A DNA stretch of 64,000 bases from positions 9,546,501 through 9,610,500 of the forward strand of contig NC_092183.1 of the NCBI RefSeq assembly GCF_043641665.1, in the 5' to 3' direction. How positions within the stretch are numbered: position 1 is the stretch's first letter; each line of letters starts with the position of its first letter. The position numbers and the translations under genes are program-made. Source of the DNA: Enoplosus armatus. Its lineage: Eukaryota; Chordata; Actinopteri; Centrarchiformes; Enoplosidae. Positions 24,301 to 32,300 of the stretch are shown here, piece by piece. Under the pieces are notes generated by a model. That model worked only from the letters and a program-made list of their open reading frames with translations. It was not told the DNA's origin and did not search any database.

Positions 24301-26379
24301 AAAGTACGGATGACTTTACATCTAAATTCCAATAATCTTTGGCGAGGACTTACTTGCTAGCCAGGTGGACTTTGGGAGTGATGCCATAGTCTCCGAACAG
24401 AGTGACAAACACGTTGGCATCAGTGCCTGCTCCTCTCTCGTCACCGGTGATGGTCACCACCTCATACACTGTTTTAATAACAAAAAAACACGAATGGAAG
24501 TGTGTTTTAGAAAGGATATGCACCATACGATTACAGCAGGAGAAAGTGTGTTACAGGGAGTGTGTGGGCAGGATAGAAAGGTACAGTAGTAAACATAGGG
24601 TGATATACAGCATCACATCATCTGTGTGTCTACACGTGTTTGTGTTGATGTCAATCAAATGAGGTCCATACAAGCCCACTCAGTCCTATGAGAGGTCGTA
24701 TCAGGAGAAGTAAGTGAAGTAATGTGTAGGTGGGTGATTGGTGTGTAGGAGCTTTAAATCAATATTCATTATTCAATAAAAAGTAAGAGCTACTATCATG
24801 TATATATTTGCGGATGTGTTCAAGTTGTTTTATGTCTTTTGTGCAGGTTATTAATGGATAGTTAATGTGAAAATCCCCATTAAATTAAACGAACTCAAAA
24901 TAAGAAATAAAGTCCATTAAATGACAAGTATAAAACTATAAATTTTACTTAATTTGTCTGTTAAATTCTCTTATTTCTAAATCAAATTAAAACCAAAATA
25001 AAGGCTACCGAAATGCATTTGTCTTGCTTTAATGAATATACCCTCAAACCCTTAAATAAGATATATTGATAATAATGTACTTTGAACAGCAAGTTTCTGT
25101 CATCTTGAATTTTTCATATTAGAAAGTAAGGAGTGAAAAAAAGTGCTTTCTCTCTTCAATTAAACACATAACTAATTATAAAGGGATCTCGCAAATATTA
25201 AGGGGATTGGAGGAATAGTTGTTTATAGTTTAATTACATTAATATATTAGTACAATAAGTTCAGTTTTAGTTCCACTGTGATGTGTGTGTAAGTTCAGTG
25301 TGGCTTTACATTGAAACTTTCACATTTAACAGTGAGAGCCAGAAAGGAACTTTAGAGGACCGTGAAGCCCTTATTAGGATGTGAAACCACCCTGTGTAAA
25401 CATTAGTGAGTGACAGGTGTCATATGGCTGTAGGTTGAAGATAACATACATGGATACTACTTCACTCAGTGTAATGTTACCATGAACATCAAACCAAAGC
25501 ATGCTGGGGCCACTCAGGATCCCGCATTTGCAATCAAGGATTCACCTCTCCTCTGGGTGTCAGATGTCTTTCCTCAAACAGGACTTACATCAAATTAATG
25601 GCATATCGACTCGCTCTCTCTATAAAGAGTCTTTTATTTTACATTTACACAACTTGCCTTTTGTGCATTTTACAGGTTGAGATAAAAAGTTTACCTTTTT
25701 TTTTGTGATACTCATCCTCGTAGTTCTCCACCTTTTCTGCCTCGTAGTTGCGAAGCTCATGCTCATAGATTTCAACGTAATTTTCAACCTTCTTCTTCTT
25801 GCCTTTTGTCTTCTTGGTGTCTTCATCACTCTCTCCCTTCACCGAACCTTTCTTCTTCTTTTCTTTCTTTTTCTTTTTCCCTTCCTCTTCATCCCCAGCT
25901 GCCTTTTCTTCCTCTTTCTCCGAGTCCTTCTTGGATTTTTTATCCTTTGACCCCATCTTGTCTTTGACCGAGGACTTATTTGATCCCTTCTTAGTGGTCT
26001 CAATCACATCAGGGAGTTTTCCTCCTCTCTTTCTACTCTTGGAGTCATTGTTGTTATCCTCATTATCAGTATTCTGCGAGTCATTGCTCAACTCATCCCC
26101 GCTCTCCTCTCTGGCTTTCTTCTTCTTCTTGACTTTTTCTTTATCTCTCCCTTTTTTCTTGGTGCTCCTCACATCAGGCTCTGATGTGTCAGAATTATAT
26201 CCTTCTTCATCGCTGTCTTTAAATTTCTTCTTCTTCTTCAATCTTCCAGCATCTTCTGACTCACTCACCTGCTTACTTTTCTTCTTGGGCTTTGGTGCCT
26301 GATCCTCTGAGTCCTCGTCATCTACATCTTTGGTTTCCTCCTCTGCACTCTGTCTTGTTTTTTTCTTTTTTGTGGGCAT
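3008..26379 (-). CDS. loxhd1: Lipoxygenase homology (PLAT) domain protein 1, complete 42-exon gene
   Basis: LOXHD1 is a stereociliary protein needed for hair-cell function in hearing (human DFNB77). PLAT domains are beta-sandwiches that bind membranes or protein partners. I chained 42 coding exons by GT/AG sites, and every phase agrees, giving 7,206 nt and 2,401 residues (mammalian protein about 2,211). Exons in transcript order: 26379-25695, 24468-24354, 23852-23772, 23579-23395, 23143-23045, 22938-22790, 21523-21400, 20944-20835, 20360-20220, 20132-19997, 19270-19110, 19014-18928, 18553-18418, 18314-18160, 17657-17497, 17415-17339, 17245-17049, 16535-16343, 15967-15807, 15676-15355, 13785-13634, 12799-12666, 12500-12355, 12170-12066, 11958-11830, 11727-11563, 10773-10592, 10512-10396, 10198-10036, 9172-9018, 8939-8730, 8609-8483, 7899-7691, 7450-7265, 7168-7041, 6235-6118, 5586-5409, 5155-4970, 4456-4286, 4145-4013, 3727-3572, 3488-3008. 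The protein is lysine/acidic (1-200) and then has 16 PLAT-like repeats carrying [17 protein letters not shown] and F.C.RWL...DDG motifs. Teleosts can carry loxhd1a and loxhd1b; I cannot say which this is. Confidence 0.95.
3371..4145 (-). CDS. loxhd1: loxhd1 PLAT-like repeat 15, degenerate (exons 40-42)
   Basis: Residues about 2146-2280. It contains [59 protein letters not shown] and [20 protein letters not shown]. It lacks the GTDAN loop and the normal RWL..DDG end, which may explain why human LOXHD1 is usually described as having 15 PLAT domains while I count 16 units. Confidence 0.85.
4286..5448 (-). CDS. loxhd1: loxhd1 PLAT repeat 14 (exons 37-39)
   Basis: Residues about 2014-2145. It contains [20 protein letters not shown], split across the 5409/5155 junction. 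Then come [60 protein letters not shown] and [20 protein letters not shown]. The last donor is CCA|GTTAGT. Confidence 0.88.
5449..7168 (-). CDS. loxhd1: loxhd1 PLAT repeat 13 (exons 35-37)
   Basis: Residues about 1886-2013. It contains [59 protein letters not shown] and the strand [20 protein letters not shown]. Exons are 7168-7041, 6235-6118 and the first part of 5586-5409. The 0.8 kb intron between the first two holds two different interspersed repeats and a hairpin. Confidence 0.88.
6285..6530 (+). mobile_element. MITE-like teleost repeat, left part, in a loxhd1 intron
   Basis: It carries the series ACCACTCTCATGTCTGTACG, GGTTAGCTTAGCTTA, CCTGGCTCTGTCCAAAGG, CCAGCACCTCTAAAGCTCAC and a CACGTTATATCT block. 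These blocks recur in the same order at 35636-35910 and 47025-47455. I recognise them as a repeat common in percomorph genomes, probably a non-autonomous DNA element. The right end is missing here. Confidence 0.7.
6531..6990 (+). repeat. Interspersed repeat in a loxhd1 intron, with a second copy at 9540-9680
   Basis: The part at 6810-6970 (AGCTAAACAATGAGCTGAAA, GTTCATCACTACGGGCGACC, CACATTGTCATTTGATA) is closely repeated at 9540-9680 in another loxhd1 intron. The left part (6600-6720, TCTCTCTTGTAGCTCTGTTT and ATCTGGCTCTTTAGCTGCTA) also looks like a dispersed teleost repeat. A perfect hairpin lies inside it at 6845-6872. Confidence 0.6.
6845..6872. other. 11-bp perfect-stem hairpin
   Basis: TGCCCTCGGCT pairs exactly with AGCCGAGGGCA around a 6-nt loop (CTGTAA). 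The second copy of the surrounding repeat, at 9540-9680, lacks the hairpin, so it is copy-specific. Confidence 0.6.
7265..7899 (-). CDS. loxhd1: loxhd1 PLAT repeat 12, divergent (exons 33-34)
   Basis: Residues about 1754-1885. It contains [20 protein letters not shown] and [20 protein letters not shown], then [20 protein letters not shown] and [20 protein letters not shown]. The usual GAGTDANVF strand is replaced by DASTTARVY, which may alter any ion site. Mammalian repeat 12 is divergent in the same way. A roughly 60-nt polypurine tract (plus strand) abuts the second acceptor. Confidence 0.88.
7448..7506 (+). repeat. Polypurine tract
   Basis: A near-continuous GA-rich run of about 60 nt on the plus strand. 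On the transcribed minus strand it forms the polypyrimidine tract immediately before the loxhd1 exon 34 acceptor, so it may simply be an extended splice signal. Confidence 0.5.
7955..8262 (-). mobile_element. MITE-like repeat with both terminal inverted repeats
   Basis: The left end GCCATTTTGGGAAATACACT and the right end ATTTCCCACAATGTTGAACT are imperfect inverted repeats. Internally it has TTTATGCTAAGCTAA and AGACATGAGAGTGGTATCGA, the right-half blocks of the family seen complete at 47025-47455. It sits in the intron between loxhd1 exons 32 and 33. Confidence 0.65.
8483..9172 (-). CDS. loxhd1: loxhd1 PLAT repeat 11 plus basic linker (exons 30-32)
   Basis: Residues about 1590-1753. It contains [59 protein letters not shown] and [20 protein letters not shown]. 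The linker exon 8609-8483 contains seven consecutive lysines (8508-8528) and ends EEGP before IPYHF of the next repeat, as in the mammalian protein. Confidence 0.88.
9540..9680 (+). repeat. Second copy of the intronic repeat at 6810-6970
   Basis: AGCTAAACAAGGAGCTGAAA, GTTCATCACTACGAGCGACC and CACATTGTCATTTGATATAT match the 6810-6970 copy in the same order with scattered differences. This copy lacks the hairpin. Confidence 0.6.
10036..10773 (-). CDS. loxhd1: loxhd1 PLAT repeat 10 (exons 27-29)
   Basis: Residues about 1436-1589. It contains [20 protein letters not shown] and the Cys-containing loop [20 protein letters not shown] that is also present in mammalian repeat 10. Then come [40 protein letters not shown] and a charged linker. 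Confidence 0.9.
10850..11540. other. loxhd1 intron 26, no additional feature
   Basis: This intron between repeats 9 and 10 is AT-rich. I see no exon, RNA gene or clear repeat boundary in it. Confidence 0.4.
11563..12170 (-). CDS. loxhd1: loxhd1 PLAT repeat 9 (exons 24-26)
   Basis: Residues about 1303-1435. It contains [60 protein letters not shown] and [20 protein letters not shown]. Splicing at TCCG|GTGGGG (11830) to the acceptor at 11727 restores the glycine-rich HDNSGG segment. Confidence 0.9.
12355..13785 (-). CDS. loxhd1: loxhd1 PLAT repeat 8 (exons 21-23)
   Basis: Residues about 1159-1302. It contains [60 protein letters not shown] and [20 protein letters not shown], followed by an acidic linker ([10 protein letters not shown]). 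The intron from 12800 to 13633 contains an interspersed repeat near 12990-13240. Confidence 0.9.
12990..13240 (+). repeat. Interspersed repeat in a loxhd1 intron
   Basis: TTGTCAACAGCTGTTTCCAA with the following GATCA recurs at 52402-52431, about 39 kb away. The downstream block (GGACTGTGGTAAGTGTCATT) also looks like dispersed repeat sequence. I cannot define exact ends. Confidence 0.45.
13860..15300. other. Long loxhd1 intron between repeats 7 and 8
   Basis: About 1.5 kb without a recognisable exon. The reading frame is fully accounted for by joining exon 20 to exon 21 (phase 1), so no missing exon is needed here. Confidence 0.4.
15355..15967 (-). CDS. loxhd1: loxhd1 PLAT repeat 7 with lysine/acidic insertion (exons 19-20)
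   Basis: Residues about 998-1158. It contains [40 protein letters not shown] and [20 protein letters not shown] charged insertion at 15470-15553 (Lys run followed by Glu/Asp) interrupts the domain, and the fold resumes with [20 protein letters not shown]. Mammalian LOXHD1 has a longer Lys-then-Glu insertion at the same point. Two exons: 15967-15807 and 15676-15355. Confidence 0.9.
16343..17245 (-). CDS. loxhd1: loxhd1 PLAT repeat 6 (exons 17-18)
   Basis: Residues about 868-997, encoded by only two exons (17245-17049, 16535-16343). It contains [20 protein letters not shown], with SSDSN in place of the usual GTDAN, then [40 protein letters not shown] and [19 protein letters not shown]. Confidence 0.9.
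17339..18314 (-). CDS. loxhd1: loxhd1 PLAT repeat 5 (exons 14-16)
   Basis: Residues about 737-867. It contains [57 protein letters not shown] and [18 protein letters not shown]. The exon 14 donor is AAAC|GTGGGT, fixed by phase with the next exon, which starts [12 protein letters not shown]. Confidence 0.9.
18418..19270 (-). CDS. loxhd1: loxhd1 PLAT repeat 4 (exons 11-13)
   Basis: Residues about 609-736. It begins [20 protein letters not shown], the unusual Trp-rich start also seen in mammalian repeat 4. It continues with [38 protein letters not shown] and [18 protein letters not shown]. Exons are 19270-19110, 19014-18928 and 18553-18418. Confidence 0.9.
19997..20944 (-). CDS. loxhd1: loxhd1 PLAT repeat 3 (exons 8-10)
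   Basis: Residues about 480-608. It contains [20 protein letters not shown] with a longer [11 protein letters not shown] loop, [40 protein letters not shown], and [20 protein letters not shown]. The segment after the domain is basic (SLRQKRQKK), matching the basic linker of mammalian LOXHD1 before repeat 4. Confidence 0.9.
21400..23143 (-). CDS. loxhd1: loxhd1 PLAT repeat 2 (exons 5-7)
   Basis: Residues about 356-479. It contains [20 protein letters not shown], then [20 protein letters not shown], then [15 protein letters not shown] and the strand-rich end [20 protein letters not shown]. Exons are 23143-23045, 22938-22790 and 21523-21400. The roughly 1.3 kb intron before the last exon holds a (GT)n stretch and an AT-rich palindrome. 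Confidence 0.9.
21950..21998. repeat. AT-rich near-palindrome
   Basis: An alternating TA/CA/TG tract that reads almost the same on both strands, within the intron between loxhd1 exons 6 and 7. It could form a cruciform. It is probably microsatellite-derived. Confidence 0.5.
22381..22412 (+). repeat. (GT)n/(GC)n microsatellite
   Basis: Alternating purine-pyrimidine GTGTGTG...GCGCGCG run, potentially Z-DNA forming, in a loxhd1 intron. Confidence 0.7.
23395..24468 (-). CDS. loxhd1: loxhd1 PLAT repeat 1 (exons 2-4)
   Basis: Residues about 229-355. The first exon opens with [10 protein letters not shown] and [17 protein letters not shown]. The second carries [19 protein letters not shown]. The third carries [18 protein letters not shown] and [12 protein letters not shown]. 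The module enters and leaves in phase 1. The donor of the last exon (AAAT|GTGTGT at 23395) is weak, but it is the only nearby GT that keeps the frame into the next repeat. A LOXHD1-like DPMDMPK linker follows. Confidence 0.9.
25695..26379 (-). CDS. loxhd1: loxhd1 exon 1: lysine/acidic N-terminal region
   Basis: This first coding exon has 228 codons and ends in phase 1 at an AAAG|GTAAAC donor. The start is the ATG at 26379, preceded by A at -3. The frame stays open further upstream but only with a GTG, so this is the first usable start. Residues 1-197 are low-complexity runs of Lys, Glu, Asp and Ser (58 Lys in the first 200 residues by my count), predicted disordered and nuclear-localisation-like. 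Residues about 198-228 ([12 protein letters not shown], then YEDEYHKK) resemble the short segment just before PLAT 1 in mammalian LOXHD1, which ties the exon to the gene. As I recall it, the mammalian N-terminus has only a short basic stretch here. Confidence 0.85.
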
Positions 26380-28890
26380 CTTTAATTTATTTACTACCTT
26401 GTAATTGTAACCGATTCCTGTGTGTTCCGGTGAAACTCGATGAAACTGACCCGTGACTGTGCTGGAGTGACCCACTGGCAGTAGAAGCCTGAGTCAGAGC
26501 TCACAGACTGCTGTTTGGCAGGCGGCTGGGGAAGCCCCTCTCTGCTGGTTATCCTGACCTACAACAGCAACAGATGCTCTGACCTCATTAAAAATGATAA
26601 TATGCTTGTTGTCACCTGACCAGAGGACGACAGCCTCTCTGGGCATGTAGAGCTGCTAGACAATTCCAAAGAAGTATTACAGTAACCCCCCTCTTATACA
26701 TTTAACCTGCTTTCAGCTATCTACCTAAAAGTGAGACTTCATTATCTATTTCTTAATGTGCATGGCTGAGTGATAATGAACAGAATAAAAAGAAAAACAA
26801 GTAAAGGCAGTTGGGCCTGGACCTGCAGCTGAGCAGAACCCATGTGGATGACCATGTCCTCCAAACAAGCCAATTATAACCTAAATGTAAAATATCTGTC
26901 CATGGTTCCTCTGTCCAATTTTTGTCATAATTCAATCATATATAATTTCATGTATTTTGTACTATTTTGTATTATATCACTTTCTGTATGAGGGAAATGG
27001 TGAACTGAGTGACTTTTGGCCACTGTTAAGACTTTTATTACTATTATACTATATCATACCATATTATATAAATATATTACACTGTCTTACATTATATACT
27101 ATATTATTTTTTAGTTTTATGTACCTCCTGTTATTGATTTTTTTTACTTTCTCTATTTAGCTGTACTTATTTATGTCCTTGTGCTGCTGCAACAACCACA
27201 TTTCCCCTCTCAATGATATCATCTTGTCTCTGTCATCCAGCTGACACAACATGGGCATCATTGAATTATTGAGTAATGTTTCTAACCACAAGACTCACTC
27301 ACCTTTTTTTTTTTTTTGTTGCTCTGGTTTGATCTCCACCATTTTGTGAAAAAAGTATCTGGGTCTTTGATGCTTGGCCCTCTTCACAAGCTAATATAAG
27401 TTAGCCGTTTAACAGTTCTGTTGTTGTTAGCTAGCTGCTAGCATACACTTGTTTATGCTAGCTGCTAGCTTAAGATCTAGCTTAAACTGCTCGTATTAGC
27501 TAGCCCCATTTGTGAGCTGACTCAGCACTTCCTACGTTACTCCATGATCTCATGTCATATGCCAACTTCAGGGGATTAGTCGAAACTTCAAGGGCATTTT
27601 GGTGATTTGACAAATGTCTACTGTCCGCTGGGGACGATAATTGTTTTTGGCCGACTGGAACCCAACTTTTACATCCAACAACAGTTTCACGCACTGTGCC
27701 GCATTTCTCCCTTCGCCATGGACGGTCGGTCAGAGATGTGAGGCTCAACCATGAGGACTAACACGCCAAAGCACTGAACTACAAGCAGCTGAAAAGAGGT
27801 TAGTGGCAGAGAGTTACGTTTTACTTTTACAACGTTAGTGTTTGAGTAAATGTTGTTTACTTGAACATTTGGTGTACTACACTGCCCCCTCGCGGCCATG
27901 CTGATAATTACTATGCAACTGCTTCTTCTCAATCTTCTCAAATTGCTGGATAAAGTGGAGTAAAAAGTACAATATATTCCTCTGAAATGTTGTAGAGTAA
28001 AAGTATAAAGTAGCAGGAAATGGAAATACTCAAATACAAGTACCTCAAAATTGTAAATGTACTTTGTTACTTTCCACCACTGGTTTTACCAGATGTCAAT
28101 TACTGTAAGTGGAAGGTATACTGTAAGTACTGTACTGTAGGATTTGAGTGTAATGTGCATTAGTTGTTATTTCTGCTTGTGTTTTCTGCAGTTTTTATTT
28201 GTTTAAAATTAGTGACACTTTCACATTACATCATTTTGGTTAGTGTTATCAAATGTATTGTTCATGCCTGTCCAGATATTACCAGGTTATTTAATTGTCA
28301 AACATACAACTTTCCTTGTCCAAATGCAGTTTATCTCGATAGATGAGGACCTGCACACTATGAACTCCCAAGCAACTTGTTTTTCAGCTCAAAGGGAGAC
28401 AATATCATCAATTTAACATTTCAAAGTAAATGAAAATAGGGTGCATGTGCAAATGAGAAAAAGACATTGCAGGTTTGTGTTGTTTTATGTAAACTTCATT
28501 GCAGCCAGCAGAGGGAGACACCTTCGTTTGCGTTTGGATTCAAAGTGTATTATTGTTTGCACCATAACATTCATTCAGCAGAGGATGAGCACCGGTTGCA
28601 TCATTCAGATTGTGACAGTCTTATCAAAAGACCCACAGCTGGTTTCCCTTTTCCATGGATTTTCCCCAAAGCCTTTTTCTCCTCAGTTGTTACACATTTG
28701 ACTCTCTTTCATATGTTCTCAAAACACAAAGCAAAACAAGAAACACAGAAAAAAAAACCCAAATACTATTTATATTTAAATGAGCTCTATGCAGTATTTT
28801 TACATACATAAAAAGTGAACATTACATTAAAAACTGTTTATTTTATATGTACACTTGCTACTTACTTACTCGTTATGCACAGTGTAAAAG
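26380..28890. other. loxhd1 upstream region
   Basis: This holds the 5' UTR and presumably the promoter of loxhd1. I see no clear TATA box or CpG island. A GCTAGCTGCTAGC-rich stretch near 27420-27480 looks repeat-derived. No coding exon is recognised. Confidence 0.35.
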
Positions 28891-28899
28891 ATGTAGCCT

Positions 28900-29340
28900 T
28901 CAAACACAGAACAAAAACAATAACAAGATAGAGAATATGTTAGCAAACTCTTTATGATATGTAAAGCTTTTCACATACAGAACAGAGTGGTAGTAAATAT
29001 GGAAATTGTGACTGCTGTCTGCTGCAAAAGAAGGCTTCATCTTGTATTCATTTTCTGTCTGGGTAAGTGTTTTTGTCTCCACTTTCGGCAATGTTTCCTT
29101 TGGCTGTACAGTAGACGTTTTGCCTGGCATGATGTGTTCAGCCACAATGAATCCCTGGATGGTCTTCCTCTTCCTTGTCCTCATCTTCCTCCTTCTGTTT
29201 CCCTCACCCTTCCTTTCCCTCTGCCTTTCTGTCTGTCTCTTCTCTCTCTGCAGGGCCACAGTACCACTCCTTCATCCACTCTCAGCACCCTGATTTTGAA
29301 CAATTTAACTGTTAATGTTTGCACCTGTGAGGGGTCAGTG
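28900..29340. other. Unassigned exon-like stretch
   Basis: On the minus strand an open frame of about 119 codons (28900-29259) follows a CCCTGCAG acceptor-like site. It reads as a basic Lys/Arg-rich segment and then a less repetitive part (IQGFIVAEHIMPGKTSTVQP). On the plus strand, an 85-nt polypyrimidine tract ending TCTGCAG at about 29253 precedes a short frame ending HPDFEQFNC and a stop. The two readings exclude each other and I recognise neither protein. It may be non-coding. Confidence 0.15.
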
Positions 29341-32300
29341 TGACCAAATTTAGTGTTTTATTACTGGAAGTATGTTGTAAGTCGGAGTTAAATGCCAAAA
29401 AGTATTTTTTCAGAGTGTGGTTAAGAGTGTAGTACCTCAGTTCTGGGTTATTGCATGTGTCAAATTCCACTGTTAGTGTTATATTTATCCACCTAAAACC
29501 CCCTTTAGTTGTTGCTGTTCAGTTATGCAATCACAATGTACACAGGAAAGTGATCCTTTAACTGTTTTTGCAGACGTAGTTGGATGCCAAACAATAGATT
29601 AAAATGGATCAGCAAATCAATTTGGAGAAACAGCTGTTATATAACATGACAAAATCTGTTAGACTGAGCAAAATAACGAGACCCTGAATCAGTTTAGATT
29701 CTTTTAAATACGAGGGAGCGGCTCGTACCCGCTGCCCTGCTCTGTAACCTTTCTTGTGAGGTAAGGAGATTGACATGTTTGTAAGATGCATATCAGGGAT
29801 GCATGCAGGAAAAGGAGTCCAAGATGTTTGTCCCGACAACCTAAACAAAGCTGACTGCAGTAAACCAGCAGAGTTTTCAACTTCTTCTTTGAGATTCATC
29901 GAGAGCAAAGGAAGCATTTTAGACAACAGAGGAGCAGATAGGCTGTCATGGGTGTACGTGTCCATAGGGGCCAGATAGATGCTAGACTTCAGACCCAGAA
30001 TTTATCTGTAGTGTCTTTGAACATAGATTCAAAGGGTTTGAATCCCAAAGGTCATGTCATGGGTCAAACTGTTATCATTGTAGATTGTTCGTTGGTGCAA
30101 ACTGATACCACTCAAACTATATTTGTCCTTTCTTTTTTGGTTCACCAGAATCATCTATAAGTTACAACTGGGAGACTTTTACCAAAATGTCCAGAGTCTA
30201 TCTGATACTTCTGTGTACATTATATGTGTCTGTGTTGAAAGTTGTTATTTATATTCTATGGTTTATCATCATCATTGAGCAGGCTGCCAGTTAGCAGCCT
30301 TAGCTCACACATACAGACAGATAATATAACAATAATCATAATAGACCTCTCATAAATGAAATGTAGCTCAAAGTGTCTTTAAATTACATGATTAAAAAAA
30401 ACACATTTTAAACATTTAAAGCAATAAACATCTTTAAAAGTTTCTGTTACAACCCAAAACACAAAGGGAGAGGGAGGCAACACAACACTGTTGTAATCAG
30501 ACAGTTAAAGCTGGTTATTCTTTAGAGGCAATGATAAAATAATGGGGTTTACAAAGTTTGGTAAAAGATACAAAAACAATTTATAAAACTGAGGTGAGCA
30601 ACAATGCTAAAAGGGCTGTGTGTTAGAGCCAAATCAAAGAAATTAATATAAACAAATTCTATGTATCAAATTAGCATCATAACAACCACCAAATATAATT
30701 GAACATACTAGATTCAAATAAAAATGTGTCAGTAAGATCAATAAAATGATGCAAGGGAACAAAAACAGCAAGATCACAAAGATGAGTTGTTACATTTTGC
30801 CCAGAGGCACAATAGATTGAAGTTACATTATGACTTCATATAAACATTCACTTTTCAGTTTCACTTCATTTCATGAGCCTAAGAAACAAATTGTTGTCAT
30901 AAGTGGCAAAATGACCCACACTACACTTTAAATGAACATCCACAACGCCCTGATTCATTATCAACCATGAGAAACGAACTGAACTGACTGACTCTGGTTT
31001 GTTTCAGAGATACAAACAATGTAAACTCCAACGAGAGTCTGAAATGTCTCCTGTACTTGACGCTGACTTCAGATCCTTTCATGGCCTTTAGATTATAAGC
31101 TTAATTGGTTTCCCAAAGCTACAAATGTTTATTTTCTATCCCATCCAGAAGGAACTTTGTGATAACATAGCTGCGGCTCTGCGACACAGAAGACACTCTG
31201 CAAAGACTCTCAAAACAAACACACTGGAGGGTCTTACAGTTCACGAAGGATGTACAGAAGGAAATGAAGAGGAAATAGATCGTCACAGCAGGATACGTGA
31301 GGAACACAGTCACTGTCATGTCGCTCGGCCTAGACCCTCAGAGTCCGTGATTGTGGTCAAATGATGTTATGACAAGGGGATCAGATCGTGGTGAAACCTA
31401 AACACTGATTTATTTGACAAGAGCAAGGTGGTTTTCACCCTTCTCACAGTGAGTTGTCTGTGTGGTGGTTATGCAACACAGAAAGAGGTCGCCGCTAGTG
31501 TTGATAGTATTATTATTACTATGGCATAACAGGTGACATAGTGAAAAGTGACCCTCAGTGAGAACCCAAGTTAAAGCTGCTATTTTGTCTCCAGTCGTGT
31601 CCCTCAGTTGAACAATTTTCAAGCAAAGGTCGCAGAAGTTCATCCTTCCTCCAACTTGGCCTCTCGTGAGCATCAGTAATCCCTCTCTCTGTGTTGTGGA
31701 AAAGCAGATGAAACATTGACACGATATGACCCCATCATGGGGACTTTTTATTTTACAGTATCCTTGTTATTCATGTTGTTCTTTCCAACATGGATAAAGG
31801 AAAGGATGAGGCTAATAGTGTGCAAGTGAAACATGCATTAACATCGGACAGTAGCAAACCAGTTTCCTACTGTAGCCAAGGCAGACGCCAGGAGATGATG
31901 TTTTTATCATTACAGTCTGTGATTTGTTTCATGATGCAGAGATAAAATATCTGATCAACAATACATCAAATTGATTCTCGGATGGCTCAATCAGATTGTC
32001 AGTTTTTAACTAGGAAAGTTTTGCTGAAAGCGATACTTCCTTTTTTTTTTTAAATGCGACCTGACGGTGGTAATGAGGAAGGGATCAGCACTACTCTTGT
32101 CTCCTTAAAATACTCCAAAGAATACAAGATTGAGGATTAAGATCCAGACTTTTACCAAACATTTAAGACATTTATTTACAAACCTTTTCCCAGAAATGTT
32201 CAATAAAGGGGCAAACAAAAACACAGTGGAAGAATGACCCCTCAGAAACCTCTCATTTATTGCAGTATTTTGAAACTTTGCTTTAATCTGACATGAGGTC

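Noticed and set aside
25799..26302. 167-codon plus-strand frame rich in Phe, Leu and Ser
   Set aside because: It is the complement of the lysine/glutamate codons of loxhd1 exon 1, which automatically give Phe/Leu/Ser on the other strand.
26380..26475. Upstream extension of loxhd1 exon 1
   Set aside because: The frame stays open but its upstream start is GTG, not ATG. The first ATG is at 26379.
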